From positions 56,153 through 120,152 of the forward strand of contig JAKDJD010000001.1 of the NCBI GenBank assembly GCA_030454085.1: a stretch of 64,000 nt of DNA. The letters are read 5' to 3'. Of the stretch, positions 37,171 through 48,072 are shown piece by piece. How positions within the stretch are numbered: position 1 is the stretch's first letter; each line of letters begins with the position of its first letter. The notes beneath the pieces were generated by a model. The model saw only the letters and a list, made by a program, of their open reading frames with translations, was not told the origin of the DNA and searched no databases. Made by a program: the position numbers and the translations under genes. This stretch comes from Kocuria sp. GTDB lineage: Bacteria > Actinomycetota > Actinomycetes > Actinomycetales > Micrococcaceae.

Positions 37171-38474
37171 GCACCGCCGTCCAGGAAAACAGGAACTCCG
37201 TCCGGCCGCCCGAGTCCTCCGAACCGGAGAAGACCGCGGTCCGGCACTGGCGCACCGCCATCATCTTCACGGTCCTTGCCCTCGTCACGTTGCTCGTCTG
37301 CGCCATCAACGCGGCCGACGACACGGTCGTGTTCAGGCTCTCGGAAACCCGGGACACCATACGGCTGGGCGACGTCGCCCTGGGGTCACGGGTGACGGGC
37401 TGGGTGCTCGCCGTCGTCGCGATCTGTATGGCCGCCGTTGCGTGGACCGCCGGCTCGAAGGGACGCAAGGTGCCCCGGTGGTGCACCACAGTGTTCTGGG
37501 CGGCCTTCGTGATCGCCATGCTGGTGTGGGCGGTCAGCCACGCGGACAGCAACAGTCTTTCCCTGCCCGGTCTGCTCGGCGGCTCACTGACGCTCGCCGT
37601 CCCGCTCATTTTCGGATCGATGTCCGGTTTGTTGTGCGAACGCAGCGGCGTCGTGAACATCGCGATCGAGGGCCAACTGCTGTTCGGTGCGTTCTCCGCG
37701 GCCGTTGCCGGATCCGTGTCGCACAATGCCTGGGTAGGTCTCCTCGCCGCGATGCTCGGAGCCGTTCTGGTGTCCTTGGTCCTGGCCGTGTTCTCGATCA
37801 AGTACCTGGTCAACCAGGTGATCGTGGGCGTTGTGGTCAACGTCCTGGTCTCCGGTCTGACCGGTTTCCTCTACTCGACGGTGCTCTCACGCTCCAACGT
37901 CGGTCTGAATGCCCCGGACCACCTGCCGGATTACGCGGTGCCGGTGCTGTCGAAGATCCCGGTGATCGGTCCGGTGCTGTTCGATCAATCGGTGATCGTG
38001 TACCTGATGTACGGCGTCGTCTTCCTGATCTGGTACTGCCTGACCAGGACCCGGTGGGGATTGCGCACCCGTGCGGTGGGCGAGCACCCGAAGGCGGCGG
38101 ACACGCTCGGAGTCAAGGTCAACCGTCTGCGCTTCTGGAATGTGCTGGTGGCCGGCGCCGTGGCAGGCATGGGCGGCGCATTCTTCACGCTCGTCTCGGT
38201 CTCGTCCTTCAACAAGGACATGACGGCCGGCCAAGGGTACATCGCGTTGGCCGCACTCATCTTCGGCAGGTGGCGCCCGTTCGGCGCGCTGTTCGCCGCG
38301 CTGCTCTTCGGTTTTGCGACCAACTTGCAGTCGGTCCTGTCCCTTCTCGGGACCACGGTTCCGAGCCAGTTCCTGGCCATGCTGCCGTACCTGGTGACCA
38401 TCGCGGCCGTGACCGGGTTGGTCGGCCGTTCCCGAGGACCGGCCGCCAGCGGGGTCCCGTATGTCAAGGAGTGA
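37167..38474 (+). CDS. Nucleoside ABC transporter permease, second subunit
   Basis: 435 residues from GTG 37167 (GGAG 7 nt upstream), overlapping the first permease's stop. About ten helices; LCERSGVVNIAIEGQLLFGAF is the conserved permease motif matching FRSGLFNIGAQGQ of the partner. An extended N-terminus (STAVQENRNSVRPPESS) precedes the first helix. The longer frame from 36687 is a shadow within the partner gene. Confidence 0.93.
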   Translation: MSTAVQENRNSVRPPESSEPEKTAVRHWRTAIIFTVLALVTLLVCAINAADDTVVFRLSETRDTIRLGDVALGSRVTGWVLAVVAICMAAVAWTAGSKGRKVPRWCTTVFWAAFVIAMLVWAVSHADSNSLSLPGLLGGSLTLAVPLIFGSMSGLLCERSGVVNIAIEGQLLFGAFSAAVAGSVSHNAWVGLLAAMLGAVLVSLVLAVFSIKYLVNQVIVGVVVNVLVSGLTGFLYSTVLSRSNVGLNAPDHLPDYAVPVLSKIPVIGPVLFDQSVIVYLMYGVVFLIWYCLTRTRWGLRTRAVGEHPKAADTLGVKVNRLRFWNVLVAGAVAGMGGAFFTLVSVSSFNKDMTAGQGYIALAALIFGRWRPFGALFAALLFGFATNLQSVLSLLGTTVPSQFLAMLPYLVTIAAVTGLVGRSRGPAASGVPYVKE

Positions 38475-38478
38475 TCGC

Positions 38479-38898
38479 ATGAGCACACCCCATTCCGGCG
38501 ACCCCCAGTGGGAGCCTTTGATCGACGCCGCCCGCGAGGCCCTCGGTCGGTCCTACAGTCCGTACTCGAACTATCCTGTGGGGGCGGCGGGACGAGCCGA
38601 GGACGGTCGGATCGTCGTCGGGGCGAACATCGAGAACGCCTCGTACGGCGTGACGTTGTGTGCCGAATGCTCGATGGTCTCGGATCTGTTTCGCACGGGC
38701 GGCGGCAGGCTCTCGGCCTTCGTGTGCCTCAACGGCGCGGAGGAGGTCATCATGCCGTGCGGACGATGCCGTCAGCTTCTGAATGAGCACCGCGCGCCGG
38801 AGATGAGAATCCTCACCCCGGAAGGACCGCGAACCATGGACGAGGTGCTTCCTCAGGCCTTCGGCCCGCACGACGTCGCCGGATTCGTCGACCGGTAA
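38479..38898 (+). CDS. cdd: Cytidine deaminase
   Basis: Deaminates cytidine and deoxycytidine to uridine forms. 139 residues; zinc and catalytic residues C61, E63 (TLCAEC) and C94, C97 (MPCGRCRQLL), plus substrate motif VGANIENASYG. AAGGAG 7 nt before ATG 38479, which is 4 nt after the permease stop. Uses nucleosides brought in by the transporter. Confidence 0.96.
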   Translation: MSTPHSGDPQWEPLIDAAREALGRSYSPYSNYPVGAAGRAEDGRIVVGANIENASYGVTLCAECSMVSDLFRTGGGRLSAFVCLNGAEEVIMPCGRCRQLLNEHRAPEMRILTPEGPRTMDEVLPQAFGPHDVAGFVDR

Positions 38899-38948
38899 AC
38901 CTGAATCGACAACCTCACCGACCATCACGAGCAAAGGACACCTGAGCG

Positions 38949-40256
38949 ATGAGCGAAGAATTCGACGCGGTCGACGTCATCCGCACCAAACGTGACGGCG
39001 GGTCATTGAGCACAGATCAGATCGACTGGGTCGTGGACGCCTATACGAGGGGCACGGTCGCGGACGAACAGATGTCCGCGCTGGCCATGGCGATTTATCT
39101 CAGGGGCATGGAGCCGGAGGAGACCGCTCGGTGGACGCGAGCCATGATCGCCAGCGGGGAGCGACTGGACTTTTCCCCGATCCTCGGACCGCGAGGCAAG
39201 ATCGCGACTGCCGACAAGCACTCCACCGGTGGGGTGGGGGACAAGATCACTCTGCCGCTCGCACCCCTCGTGGCCGCCTACGGGATAGCCGTGCCGCAAC
39301 TCTCCGGCCGGGGCCTCGGGCACACCGGCGGCACGTTGGACAAGCTGGAATCGATCCCCGGGTGGCAGGCATCCCTCAGCAACGAGGACATGATGCGGAT
39401 CCTGGGGAGCGTCGGGGCCGTGATTTGCGCGGCCGGTACCGGCCTGGCCCCGGCGGACAAGAAACTGTACGCATTGCGCGACGTGACCGGAACGGTCGAG
39501 GCCGTTCCGCTGATCGCCTCCTCGATCATGTCCAAGAAGATCGCGGAGGGCACGGATTCTCTGGTCCTGGACGTCAAGGTGGGCCCGGGAGCCTTCATGA
39601 AGGACGAGGCCTCGGCGAGGCTGCTCGCGCAGACGATGGTCGATCTGGGAGGCGACGCAGGGGTGCGTACCACGGCCCTGCTGACGGACATGTCCGCCCC
39701 CTTGGGGCTCACCGTCGGGAACGCGATCGAGGTCGAGGAATCGGTCGAGGTCCTGGCCGGCGGAGGGCCCGACGACGTCGTGGAGTTGACCGTGGCGCTC
39801 GCTCGGGAAATGCTCTTGGCCTCCGGAGTCGACGAGGACCCGGCCGAAGCACTCGCCGACGGGCGGGCCATGGACGTCTGGAAGGACATGATTCGTGCAC
39901 AGGGCGGAGACCCTGAGGCCGAACTTCCCACGGCACGCGAGTCCCACGTTCTGCGCGCACCGCAGTCGGGCACCTTGAGCCGGCTCGATGCCCTGGCCGT
40001 GGGTACCGCCTCGTGGCGGTTGGGGGCCGGGCGCACCCGCAAGGAGGATCCCGTGCAGGCAGGCGCGGGAGTCCGGCTGCACGCGAAGCCGGGCGACCGG
40101 GTCGAGGAGGGCCAGCCCCTGATGATCCTGCTGACCGACACGCCAGAGCGCTTCGACCGGGCCCTGAAAACTCTGGATGGCGGCTTTGAGATTTCTTCAT
40201 CGAGCCCGGTGGATATCGCAAGGCCCCTGATCCTCGATAGACTGACGGCAGAATAG
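38949..40256 (+). CDS. deoA: Thymidine phosphorylase
   Basis: Phosphorolysis of thymidine or deoxyuridine to base and deoxyribose 1-phosphate. 435 residues; KHSTGGVGDKITLPLAPLVAA, GRGLGHTGGTLDKLESIPG, and KKIAEGTDSLVLDVKVGPGAFMK are family signatures. The C-terminal domain (HAKPGDRVEEGQPLM) closes the protein. Same operon as cdd, 50 nt downstream. Confidence 0.97.
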   Translation: MSEEFDAVDVIRTKRDGGSLSTDQIDWVVDAYTRGTVADEQMSALAMAIYLRGMEPEETARWTRAMIASGERLDFSPILGPRGKIATADKHSTGGVGDKITLPLAPLVAAYGIAVPQLSGRGLGHTGGTLDKLESIPGWQASLSNEDMMRILGSVGAVICAAGTGLAPADKKLYALRDVTGTVEAVPLIASSIMSKKIAEGTDSLVLDVKVGPGAFMKDEASARLLAQTMVDLGGDAGVRTTALLTDMSAPLGLTVGNAIEVEESVEVLAGGGPDDVVELTVALAREMLLASGVDEDPAEALADGRAMDVWKDMIRAQGGDPEAELPTARESHVLRAPQSGTLSRLDALAVGTASWRLGAGRTRKEDPVQAGAGVRLHAKPGDRVEEGQPLMILLTDTPERFDRALKTLDGGFEISSSSPVDIARPLILDRLTAE

Positions 40257-40298
40257 GGTTCAACATTCTTGTCCCGTGCGAGTGGGGCAGATCTCGAG

Positions 40299-40314
40299 GC
40301 GCCCGTGCGGGCGC
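40299..40314 (+). terminator. Short hairpin after deoA
   Basis: GCGCCC-GTGC-GGGCGC, followed by AGAAAATC. It could partly end the nucleoside operon before the unknown 598-aa gene or modulate it. Confidence 0.35.
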
Positions 40315-40332
40315 AGAAAATCAAGGTGAGTC

Positions 40333-42129
40333 GTGGCTTTCAAGCTTTTCCGCAAGAACTCGGACGACGACGCCGTGCGGCGTTCGGACGATGAGCTGAA
40401 CGGAACGGAGCGGCAGGAGGAAGATTCTGCCGGCTCGGAAGTTCGGGCTCTGCCGGACCGCCCCGAGCTTCCGACGACCAACGGACTGCCGGACATCGTC
40501 AAGATGATGGAGTCCGAGCGCGTGGCCACGCTCCAGCTGAATCAGCGGGGCAACGAAATGACCGCGGTCATGGACCCGAGCGAGAAGCCAGAACGCAAGA
40601 CCACGGTCGATACGCAGTCGCCATGGTTCGACGCCGTGGCCAAGCTCTACACGGCGGCGCAGGCCAGCGAGAACGGTCCCTGGCGCCGTGCCGAGATCAT
40701 GATCTCCTCGGTGCGCGAGGGCCGACGCTCGGTGGAGGTCGAGTACACCTACCCGAATTCCGACGAGCAGGTTCGCGAGGCCTACACGCAGACCCTGCCG
40801 ACCACGCTCTCCCGCGGCGGAGAATCCGACGCTTCGGGGTCCGATGGGGCGTCCGGTTCGACGTCCGCGAGCAAGGCGGGTGCCGCGACCGCATCGGGCG
40901 CCGTCGCCGGTGGCGCGGCGGGCGCCGCGGCCGGGACGGCGGCAAGCGGATCGACGCGGAACGCCTCCACCTCGACCGACCAGGAACGTGGCGAAGCGCT
41001 CGACGCCGTTGCGGATGACGCCGAGGCGCGCAAATCCGATGCGACCGGCGAATCCGGGCGCGACGGCGAGAACGCGGTTCTGGGAACGCCCGAGGACGCC
41101 GGTTCGTCGAAGGACAGCGTGGCCTCGAACGACTCGAGGACCCAGGTCGTTTCGGGAACCGAGAAGTCTCGTGCCGTGACGGATGCTCAGAGTGCAGGAG
41201 CCGAGGCCTCCAACGGTTCGGACTCGGCCACGACCTCCTCCTTCTCCGAGGCCAACGCCAAGGGCGGACAGCCCGCCGACAAGCCGAGCAAGGACGCGAC
41301 GTCGGGCGGTGCCGCCGTGGGCGGTGCGGCTGCCGGCGGTGTCGCCGCAGGTGCCGTGGCGGGTGGCGCGGCCGCTTCCGCGGGATCCGGAACCACCGAT
41401 TCCTCGGCGTCGTCCTCCAAGGAGGCCGCGGCGGCCACACCGGGGCAGGATGGGACCGCGGATGCGTCCGAGCCGGTTCCCGACGTCGTCGAGGACTCCC
41501 AATGGGATGGGGAGGACGGCCGCTCGGATTCCGCCGCAGCGTCGTCGACCGTCGCGGCCGATCTTCCGGATTCCGTCCCCTCGACGGCCGATCAGACCGA
41601 CGTCGCCCCCTCGTACTCGAGCTCCGAGCAGACCGGGCCGCAGAAGCCCTCGACGACCCAGCTGGCTCCCGGCAATCTCGTGCTGACCGAGGCCGACGTG
41701 CTGAAGCGCATCGGAGAGGCCCAGAAGACCCTCTTCGGCCCGAACGGTACGGCGAGGGACGTGTCGACCGTACTGATCCGCGTGCGTGCACTCGGGTCCT
41801 ACTACGACGCCCTGACCCACGTGCGTCGCAACGGTTTCTGGGACCAGCGGAAGACCTTCGACCTCATTCCGGAGGAGGCCCTGCACATCCTGGAGCTCAA
41901 GTCGGACTCCTACCAGGAGGGCGCGGGGTCGCCCATCGCCATGATGTTCCGTTTCACTCCCGGTGTTCCGCCGCAGGTCTCCTTCTCCTACGAGGACGAG
42001 GAGAGCTTCGTGAAGTACAAGGACCGCCTGCCGGCCCAGCAGTACATCGAAGAGTTGCGGATGTTCCCGAGGACGGGTGCGAATATCCCGGAGCACATGA
42101 CCGATGCGCTCACCCAGTGGAGCCTCTGA
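40333..42129 (+). CDS. Unknown two-domain protein with long low-complexity centre
   Basis: 598 residues, not recognised as a named family. Residues 1-155: charged start (MAFKLFRKNSDDDAVRR) and an alpha/beta domain (PWFDAVAKLYTAAQ ... SVEVEYTYPNSDEQV). Residues ~156-435: Ser/Ala/Thr/Asp/Glu-rich, with two Gly/Ala zipper-like runs (~177-197 and ~325-350). Residues ~440-598: a second domain (LTEADVLKRIGEAQKTLFG, RALGSYYDALTHVRRNGFW, FSYEDEESFVKYKDRLP, ELRMFPRTGANIPEHM). The two domains share a YxY/W-rich pattern and may be a diverged duplication. GTG 40333 follows AAGGTGAG. Placed between deoA and ada, so a link to nucleoside use is possible but unproven. Confidence 0.75.
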   Translation: MAFKLFRKNSDDDAVRRSDDELNGTERQEEDSAGSEVRALPDRPELPTTNGLPDIVKMMESERVATLQLNQRGNEMTAVMDPSEKPERKTTVDTQSPWFDAVAKLYTAAQASENGPWRRAEIMISSVREGRRSVEVEYTYPNSDEQVREAYTQTLPTTLSRGGESDASGSDGASGSTSASKAGAATASGAVAGGAAGAAAGTAASGSTRNASTSTDQERGEALDAVADDAEARKSDATGESGRDGENAVLGTPEDAGSSKDSVASNDSRTQVVSGTEKSRAVTDAQSAGAEASNGSDSATTSSFSEANAKGGQPADKPSKDATSGGAAVGGAAAGGVAAGAVAGGAAASAGSGTTDSSASSSKEAAAATPGQDGTADASEPVPDVVEDSQWDGEDGRSDSAAASSTVAADLPDSVPSTADQTDVAPSYSSSEQTGPQKPSTTQLAPGNLVLTEADVLKRIGEAQKTLFGPNGTARDVSTVLIRVRALGSYYDALTHVRRNGFWDQRKTFDLIPEEALHILELKSDSYQEGAGSPIAMMFRFTPGVPPQVSFSYEDEESFVKYKDRLPAQQYIEELRMFPRTGANIPEHMTDALTQWSL

Positions 42130-42153
42130 CCCGAGGATGACCGTACGGATGAC

Positions 42154-43406
42154 GTGGCGGCTCGTACCGTGAGCGCCCAGGTGGTGACGCCGTGGCCCGA
42201 ACCGGCCCATGACGAGGGGTGGTTCGCGTCCCTCCCGAAGGTCTGCCTCCACGACCACCTGGACGGCGCGCTGCGCCCGACAACCGTGATCGAACTGGCG
42301 GCCGAGATCGGGCACGAGCTTCCGAGCCGTGAGCCGGCCGGGTTGGAGGAGTGGTTCGCAGCGGCGGCCGATTCGGGATCTCTCGCGAGGTACCTCGAGA
42401 CCTTCGAACACACCGTCGCGGTCATGCAGTCCGTGGCGGCACTCGAGCGGGTTGCCCGCGAGTACGTTCTGGATTCGGCGACCGACGGCGTCATTCACGG
42501 CGAGGTCCGGTGGGCACCGGAGCAGCATCTCGGCCGCGATCTGAATCTGGACACCGCGATCCAGGCGGTCGACCGGGGCCTTCGCGCCGGGGAGGCGGAA
42601 GCCGCCGACCGCGGTCGACGCATTTCGGTCCGTCAGATCATCTGCGCGATGAGGCAGAACGATCGTTCGCTTCAGGTCGCGGAAGCGGCGGTGCGGAACG
42701 CGAACCGCAGCGTCGTGGGTTTCGACCTGGCCGGCCCGGAGGCCGGTTTCCCGGCCTCGTCGCACCGTGATGCACTCGAGTACTGTGCCCAGAACTTCCT
42801 TCCGGCCACGGTGCATGCCGGCGAGGCGGACGGGCTCGAATCGATGCGTCAGGCCTTGTTCGATGGCAGGGCGTTGAGGATCGGTCACGGGGTACGCATC
42901 GCGGAGGATCTCAGTCCCCGCGAGCCGCGCGGAACATTGGGAGAGAACGTCTCCCGGTTGCCCCGCCGCCGCGATCTCTCGCCGCCGCCCGCGACAGCGG
43001 TCTACGCCCTCGGGCCCCTCGCGTCCTGGGTCAGGGACCGGCGAATTCCCCTGGAACTGTGCCCGTGCTCCAACCTCCAGACCGACGCCGCCCCGAGCCT
43101 CGACGGGATCGGCAGGGAATATCCGGCGGGGGAGCGGCCCAGGGCCAAGAAGTACTCGGAACACCCCTTTGAGCTGCTCAGGGAACTCGGATTCGCGGTG
43201 ACGGTCAATCCGGACAACCGGCTGATGTCGAGGACCTCCATGACCCACGAATTCATGGAGCTGGCCGGGGTCTTCGGATACGACCGGGAGGATTTCCGGG
43301 CGCTGACCCTGACCGCGGCCGAGGCCGCGTTCCTTGCGGCCGATGACCGTGACGATCTCATCGACCGCGTCATGGCCGGATATTCCGACGCGCCGGTGGT
43401 CGGGTC

Positions 43407-43410
<4 letters not shown>
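42154..43410 (+). CDS. add: Adenosine deaminase
   Basis: Converts adenosine to inosine. 418 residues. Zinc ligands in CLHDHLDGALRP (HxH), TVHAGEADG (His, catalytic Glu), RIGHGVRIAED, and the C-terminal VNPDNRLMS (Asp). SNLQT also present. An Arg/Pro/Ser-rich insert around residues 255-280 (PREPRGTLGENVSRLPRRRD) is not usual. GTG 42154 or GTG 42169 could be the start. It overlaps mazG by 4 nt. Confidence 0.93.
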
Positions 43411-45687
<2,277 letters not shown>

Positions 45688-45747
45688 TTCCTGAGGGATG
45701 ACCGCTCCGACGCCCCCCCCGGGTCCTCCCCGCCGGGCGGCTTTAGG

Positions 45748-45753
45748 TAGAGT
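45748..45753 (+). promoter_or_regulatory. Putative -10 before divIC
   Basis: TAGAGT, 45 nt before the start codon, after a CCCGG/CCGGG hairpin region that may terminate eno. Confidence 0.35.
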
Positions 45754-45798
45754 AAGGGCTCGAAAGCTTCTTCCCCCGCCCCGAGAGGTTCGATCGCT

Positions 45799-46437
45799 AT
45801 GAAGAATCCCTTCGCCGCCGTATCGCGCCGCCTCCGTTCCGGGCAGGGCCGAGCCAAGGGAACCTCCACGGCGGACCCGGCTCAGGAACGGGAGACCCCG
45901 GGCGCGGGCAAGACAACGGCGAAGGAGCCGTTCGGATTCGGCTCGTGGCGGCAGCGCCGCGTGGTCGAGCGTGCGGACGCGGAGGACGCCGCCACGTCTG
46001 ACGAGAACCAGATGGGTCGCGAGGACTGGAGCGACGTCGAAGAAGCCCCCGAGCCTGTCGCGGCCAGGTCCTTTTCGGGACGAACGGTCCTGCTTCTGCT
46101 GATCGTGCTGGCACTGGTCGTCCCCCTGGCGCCCACGGTGCACCGCTATTTTGCCCAGCAGGCCGAGATCAACAGCCTGGAACAGCAGATCTCGGGGCTC
46201 AAGGATGAGCAGAAGGATCTCAAGGACCAGAAGGATCGCTGGAACGACGACGACTACGTTCGCCAGCAGGCCAGGGAGCGCCTGTCCTACGTCAGCCCAG
46301 GTGAAACCCCGTACATCGTGACGGGCAAGGACAAGTCCAGCGACCAGGCGGACGATTCATCGGCCGAGGCGGTCATCTCGAGCCCACCCTCTTGGGGTGA
46401 GAATCTCTGGTCCTCACTGTCCCAATCCGCCGAGTGA
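45799..46437 (+). CDS. Septum formation initiator (DivIC/FtsB-like)
   Basis: 212 residues. Long charged cytoplasmic N-terminus, one membrane helix at ~94-114 (TVLLLLIVLALVVPLAPTV), then a coiled coil (INSLEQQISGLKDEQKDLKDQ) and the family DDDYVRQQARERLSYVSPGE. A divisome scaffold protein working with FtsL/FtsQ; the N-terminal ~90 residues are longer than in FtsB. First gene of the divIC-DUF501-ppx group, as in mycobacteria (Rv1024-Rv1026). Confidence 0.9.
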   Translation: MKNPFAAVSRRLRSGQGRAKGTSTADPAQERETPGAGKTTAKEPFGFGSWRQRRVVERADAEDAATSDENQMGREDWSDVEEAPEPVAARSFSGRTVLLLLIVLALVVPLAPTVHRYFAQQAEINSLEQQISGLKDEQKDLKDQKDRWNDDDYVRQQARERLSYVSPGETPYIVTGKDKSSDQADDSSAEAVISSPPSWGENLWSSLSQSAE

Positions 46438-46479
46438 CCCCTTGGCAACCGTGAACGATCTATCCCGCGAAGGAATCCG

Positions 46480-47082
46480 GTGACTCAGAATCCAGCCCCT
46501 CATCAACCCCGAGGGTTCGGCGCGAGCCGGGACACCCTCGCACCGACCGAGACGGACCTGCTGGTCCTCTCCCGGGAGCTGGGGCGTCCGGTGCGCGACG
46601 TCGTCGAGATCCCGGCGCGTTGCGTGTGCGGGAATCCGCTGGTCGCCGCCACGGCCCCCCGCTTGTCGAACGGTTCCCCGTTTCCTACCGTGTTCTATCT
46701 TGCTCATCCGGTCGTCACGCAGGCCGCCTCACGGTTGGAGGCCGCGGGGCTCATGTACGAGATGACCGACCGGATCGCCCAGGACAACGACGTCGCAGAC
46801 GCTTACCGGGCCGCACACCGGAATTATTTGGCGGAGCGGGAGCGGGTCCGTCTCGCATCTGGTACGGATCCCGTGCCTGAGATCGAGGGGATCTCTGCCG
46901 GAGGGATGCCGGAACGGGTCAAGTGCCTCCATGCGGTGCTCGGGCACACGCTCTCGGTCGGCACGGGCATCAATCCCTTCGGGGACGAGACCCTTCGCGC
47001 GATCGAACAGTGGTGGACCCCCGAACGCTGCGCGTGCGACCCCGCGTGGCGCCGTGACGAAGAGTTGTCGAACGAGTCCTGA
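46480..47082 (+). CDS. DUF501 family protein
   Basis: 200 residues. PARCVCGNPLVAATAPRLSNGSPFPTVFYL, EAAGLM, KCLHAVLGHTLSVGTGINPFGDE and the C-terminal CACDP are the conserved DUF501 features; four Cys residues could hold metal. Function unknown. GTG 46480 is used as start. Always near ppx and divIC in actinobacteria. Confidence 0.9.
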   Translation: MTQNPAPHQPRGFGASRDTLAPTETDLLVLSRELGRPVRDVVEIPARCVCGNPLVAATAPRLSNGSPFPTVFYLAHPVVTQAASRLEAAGLMYEMTDRIAQDNDVADAYRAAHRNYLAERERVRLASGTDPVPEIEGISAGGMPERVKCLHAVLGHTLSVGTGINPFGDETLRAIEQWWTPERCACDPAWRRDEELSNES

Positions 47083-47097
47083 GGAGAACGAGAGAAT

Positions 47098-48069
47098 ATG
47101 CGCGTCGGCGCCATTGACTGCGGTACGAATTCCATTCGCCTTCTCATCGCGGATGTCACGAAGGCGTCCTCGGAAGGGGAACCTTCGGTCGTCACCGACG
47201 TCGTCCGCGAAATGCGCGTCGTGCGCCTCGGAGCGGGGGTGGACGCCACGGGCTGGCTCGCCCAGGACTCCTTGGACCGCACCTTTGCCGCGGCCGAGGA
47301 ATACGCGCAGCTGATCAAGAAGCACAAGGTCAAGCACGTGCGGATGGTCGCGACCAGCGCGACCCGCGATGCGGGAAATCGTCACGCGTTCGTCGAAGGG
47401 ATCAACCAGCGCCTCGGCGTCGTTCCCGAGGTGATTTCGGGATCGGAGGAAGCCGAGTTGTCCTTCCGGGGCGCGGCCGCGACCATCGGGCCCGTGGGCG
47501 AGGGCCGGGACCTGGTCGTCGACGTGGGCGGCGGCTCCACCGAGTTCGTGCTCGGGGACGCCTCGGGCGTGCTCGCCTCACGGTCGGTGAACATCGGTTG
47601 CGTGCGTCTGACCGAGCGCCACCTCAGCTCGAATCCACCGACGGACGGCCAAGTGCGCATGCTTCTGGGCGACGTCGACGTAGCGGTCACGACCGTTCTC
47701 GAGGCCGTCCCCATGCGGACGACCACGAGGCTGGTCGGCGTGGCCGGATCGGTCACGACCCTGACGGCCTACGCCCTGGGGCTCTCCGAGTACGACGCCG
47801 AGCGCATCCACGGCAGCGAGCTCAGCATCGACGCCGTCTCATCGGCCGCCGAGGCTCTGACTCGCATGACCCGTGCCCAGAGGGCCGAGCTCGGCATCAT
47901 GCACGCGGGACGTGCCGATGTCATCGGGGCGGGCGCGCAGATCTGGGCGCGGATCGCCGAACGGGTCGCCGAAATCACCGACGGCGCGGTCACCACGTGT
48001 CTCGCCAGCGAGCACGACATCCTGGACGGCATTGCGCTGTCCGTGGCCGAGGCACGGAAACGGACCTGA
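47098..48069 (+). CDS. Ppx/GppA exopolyphosphatase-type phosphatase
   Basis: 323 residues. Phosphate loops AIDCGTNSIRLLI and VVDVGGGSTEFVLG, catalytic Glu in GSEEAELSFRG. Actinobacteria have two short Ppx paralogues; this one is in the eno-divIC setting of mycobacterial Rv1026, which acts on polyphosphate. It could also hydrolyse pppGpp. Starts 15 nt after DUF501. Confidence 0.93.
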   Translation: MRVGAIDCGTNSIRLLIADVTKASSEGEPSVVTDVVREMRVVRLGAGVDATGWLAQDSLDRTFAAAEEYAQLIKKHKVKHVRMVATSATRDAGNRHAFVEGINQRLGVVPEVISGSEEAELSFRGAAATIGPVGEGRDLVVDVGGGSTEFVLGDASGVLASRSVNIGCVRLTERHLSSNPPTDGQVRMLLGDVDVAVTTVLEAVPMRTTTRLVGVAGSVTTLTAYALGLSEYDAERIHGSELSIDAVSSAAEALTRMTRAQRAELGIMHAGRADVIGAGAQIWARIAERVAEITDGAVTTCLASEHDILDGIALSVAEARKRT

Positions 48070-48072
48070 ATC

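Noticed and set aside
40321..43248. 975-codon minus-strand frame across the unknown protein and add
   Set aside because: Spans two plus-strand genes with good starts; sequence is Arg/Gly-rich shadow without domains.
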